Positions 63,201-64,000 of a stretch of 64,000 nt of DNA are shown here, piece after piece. The stretch comes from Paraburkholderia sp. Ac-20340. GTDB taxonomy: Bacteria > Pseudomonadota > Gammaproteobacteria > Burkholderiales > Burkholderiaceae. Made by a program: the position numbers and the translations under genes. Positions within the stretch are counted from its first letter, which is position 1; each line of letters starts with the position of its first letter. The DNA lies in assembly GCF_017104965.1 (NCBI RefSeq), contig NZ_JAAGPR010000034.1:1-64000 (forward strand), in the 5' to 3' direction. The notes under the pieces are model-generated. The model was not told where the DNA came from, ran no database searches, and worked only from the letters and a program-made list of their open reading frames with translations.

Positions 63201-63413
63201 GAACTGGCGTTCGAGCGGCGCGGTCACGGAGGAGGTCATCACATCCGGGCTTGCGCCCGGATAGAAGGTCTGCACCTGGATGGTCGGGTAATCGACTTCA
63301 GGCAGCGCGGACAGCGGCAGGAAATGCAGCGCGACGAGACCGACCAGCATGATCGCCGCCATGAGCAGCGCCGTGCCGACCGGGCGCAGGATAAAGGCGC
63401 GGGACGGATTCAT
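60264..63413 (-). CDS. mdtB: RND multidrug efflux transporter, MdtB-like
   Basis: A 1049-residue RND pump of normal length, starting MNPSRAFILRPVGTALLMAAIMLVG. It has the proton-relay region GFVVDDAIVMIENIARYVEDG, YPTIQVQTFYPGASPDVMTSSVTAPLERQ and RPIMMTTMAALLGALPLMLGTGAGSELRRPLG. It ends in a Pro-rich tail (GGSNPTPPTPPAPPAPS). It lies five bases from mdtA and four from mdtC, so the three form one tightly coupled transcript. Substrates are not predictable, but the MdtABC family exports diverse toxic compounds. Confidence 0.94.
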   Translation of the reverse strand: MNPSRAFILRPVGTALLMAAIMLVGLVALHFLPLSALPEVDYPTIQVQTFYPGASPDVMTSSVTAPLERQFGQMPSLNQMSSQSSAGASVITLQFSLDLPLDIAEQEVQAAINAAGNLLPSDLPAPPIYAKVNPADAPILTLAITSKTLPLTQIQDLADTRLAQKISQVAGVGLVSLSGGQRPAVRIQANPRALAAYGLNLDDLRTSISNLNVNTPKGNFDGPTRAYTINANDQLTDADAYKDAVIAYRNGRPVMLTDVANIVQGAENTKLGAWVDDTPAIILNVQRQPGANVIAVVDNIKTLLPQLQESLPQSLDVQIVTDRTTTIRASVRDVQFELLMSVVLVVLVMYLFLANIYATIIPSLSVPLSLIGTLAVMYLCGFSLDNLSLMALTIATGFVVDDAIVMIENIARYVEDGDTPLEAALKGSKQIGFTIISLTVSLIAVLIPLLFMGDVVGRLFHEFAITLAVTIVISAIVSLTLVPMMCAKMLRHTPPTESRRFETRVHAFFDYIIGRYGVALEWVLARQRLTLLVFAITLVLTGFLYVAVPKGFFPVQDTGVIQAITQAPQSVSYASMAERQQALADEILKNDNVESLTSFIGVDGTNITLNSGRMLINLKARDDRSETASEIIRDLQQSTSHVPGATLYMQPVQDLTIDSTVSPTQYQFMLTTPNIQDFTTWVPKLVRRLQQVPELADVATDLQDQGSSVFIEIDRASAARYGITPATVDNALYDAYGQRIISTIFTQSNQYRVILEADPVMQHYTDSLNSIYLPSSTSTTGQVPLSAIAKFHERPAPLLVSHLSQFPATTVSFNLAPGASLGAAVKAIQQAEQDIGLPGSFQTRFQGAALAFQASLSNELFLILAAIVTMYIVLGVLYESFVHPITILSTLPSAGIGALLALMITGHDLDIIGIIGIVLLIGIVKKNAIMMIDFALDAERNEGKPPREAIYQACLLRFRPIMMTTMAALLGALPLMLGTGAGSELRRPLGIAIAGGLIVSQALTLFTTPVIYLAFDALAARMRKRFGGGSNPTPPTPPAPPAPSADAEH

Positions 63414-63418
63414 GCGGC

Positions 63419-64000
63419 TTACTGGCCCGAAGTCTCAGAGGCGTGGCGGCGATGGCCGTGGTGTGCGCCCGAAGCGCCCGATGCTGCGGCGGCGCCCGAC
63501 GCGCCGGAAGCGCCCGAGGCATGCTTCGGATGCTCGGCGGGAATCGTGATCTTCGCGCCTTCGCGCAGACGGTCCGAGCCGTCGATCACGACACGCTCGC
63601 CCACCGCGAGACCCGAGGCGATGCTGGTGCGCTCGGCATCGACCGGGCCCACTTTCACGACGCGCACCGTGACGGTGTTGTCCGCCTTGACCACGTACAC
63701 GTACTGGCCTTGCGAGCCGTTGAGCACCGCCGAAGTCGGCACGATCACGGCGTTGTGGATCGTATCGACGAGCAGTCGCGCATTGACGAACTGGTTCGGG
63801 AACAGCATCTGGTCGTTGTTGGCGAAGCTCGCGCGCAGCTTGACGGTGCCCGTGGTGGTGTCGATCTGGTTGTCGATGGTCTGCACGAAGCCGTTTTCCA
63901 GCAGCGTGGTATTGCTGCGGTCGTAGGCCGCCACGGACATCTTCGTGCCGGCGTGCAGCTGCTTCATGATCGACGGGAGGTTGTCTTCGGAGGTCGTGAA
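63419..64000 (-). CDS. mdtA: RND efflux membrane fusion protein, MdtA-like (N-terminus outside window)
   Basis: The C-terminal 193 residues of the periplasmic adaptor that links MdtBC to an outer-membrane channel. The frame continues unbroken past the right edge (FTTSEDNLPSIMKQLHAG before the ATG at 63965-63967, which is not the true start). Beta-barrel and membrane-proximal stretches are seen: TGTVKLRASFANNDQMLFPNQFVNARLLVDT and VYVVKADNTVTVRVVKVG. The C-terminus is Ala/Gly/His-rich. It is the first gene of mdtABC. Confidence 0.93.
   Translation of the reverse strand, partial: FTTSEDNLPSIMKQLHAGTKMSVAAYDRSNTTLLENGFVQTIDNQIDTTTGTVKLRASFANNDQMLFPNQFVNARLLVDTIHNAVIVPTSAVLNGSQGQYVYVVKADNTVTVRVVKVGPVDAERTSIASGLAVGERVVIDGSDRLREGAKITIPAEHPKHASGASGASGAAAASGASGAHHGHRRHASETSGQ

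Noticed and set aside
60126..63926. A 1266-codon open frame on the plus strand opposite mdtB/mdtA
   Set aside because: It is antisense to two clearly conserved genes, rich in His/Arg/Asp from the complement of GC-rich codons, and has no domain or ribosome binding site.

Overview
The window is ordinary chromosome from a GC-rich betaproteobacterium, most likely Paraburkholderia, Caballeronia or Burkholderia. I infer this from the GC-rich codon use and the gene content: hopanoid tail genes hpnIJKL, cbtBA behind a cobalamin riboswitch, the two-subunit arginine succinyltransferase aruF/aruG, hutH-hutC and glgC-glgA. I saw no rRNA, tRNA, insertion sequence, CRISPR array, prophage or replication origin. 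Both ends cut a gene: an unidentified minus-strand protein on the left and mdtA on the right.

Layout. 0.8-6.9 kb holds a purine permease, a TfoX-like protein, an ArsR regulator with its SRPBCC partner, a DUF899 protein, and an SDR reductase divergent from a LysR regulator. 7.0-12.6 kb holds hutH with its HutC-controlled promoter and hutC, an XRE-like protein, and a LysR regulator divergent from a MocR-type aminotransferase across a perfect palindrome. 12.6-23.2 kb holds a secreted transglutaminase-like protein, a branched-chain amino acid type binding protein, pdxY, the glycogen genes glgA and glgC, a lipoprotein hydrolase and an LLM flavin monooxygenase. 23.9-28.8 kb is the compact hpnIJKL operon, with an AT-rich, palindrome-bearing leader. 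29-32.6 kb holds a BamE-like lipoprotein, a patatin-like phospholipase, a degenerate histidine phosphatase and riboswitch-controlled cobalt import (cbtBA).

32.9-44.9 kb is an arginine catabolic island. It carries an ABC importer (permeases and ATPase), an AraC-type ArgR-like regulator, the full arginine succinyltransferase pathway (astC, aruF, aruG, astD, astB, astE), and at the far end the importer's probable binding protein, closed by a strong terminator. Together these would import arginine and convert it to glutamate plus succinate. 45.2-52.0 kb is a signalling cluster: two paralogous degenerate EAL-HDOD proteins flank an HDOD-GAF protein and a PAS-GGDEF-EAL protein. 52.2-54.4 kb holds a periplasmic peroxiredoxin and small envelope proteins, including a second BamE-like lipoprotein related to the one at 29 kb. 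54.4-55.6 kb is a probable toxin-antitoxin pair (XRE plus AbiEii-type nucleotidyltransferase). A LysE exporter divergent from an Lrp-type regulator follows, and the window ends in an mdtABC-type RND efflux operon read on the minus strand.

The sequence shows no clear-cut new biological system. The parts most worth a second look are the HDOD/c-di-GMP cluster, the repeat-built C-terminal tails on three consecutive hopanoid genes, the operator layouts at hutH and at the toxin-antitoxin pair, the apparently leaderless lrp-type gene, and the low-complexity insertion in the MdtC-like pump.
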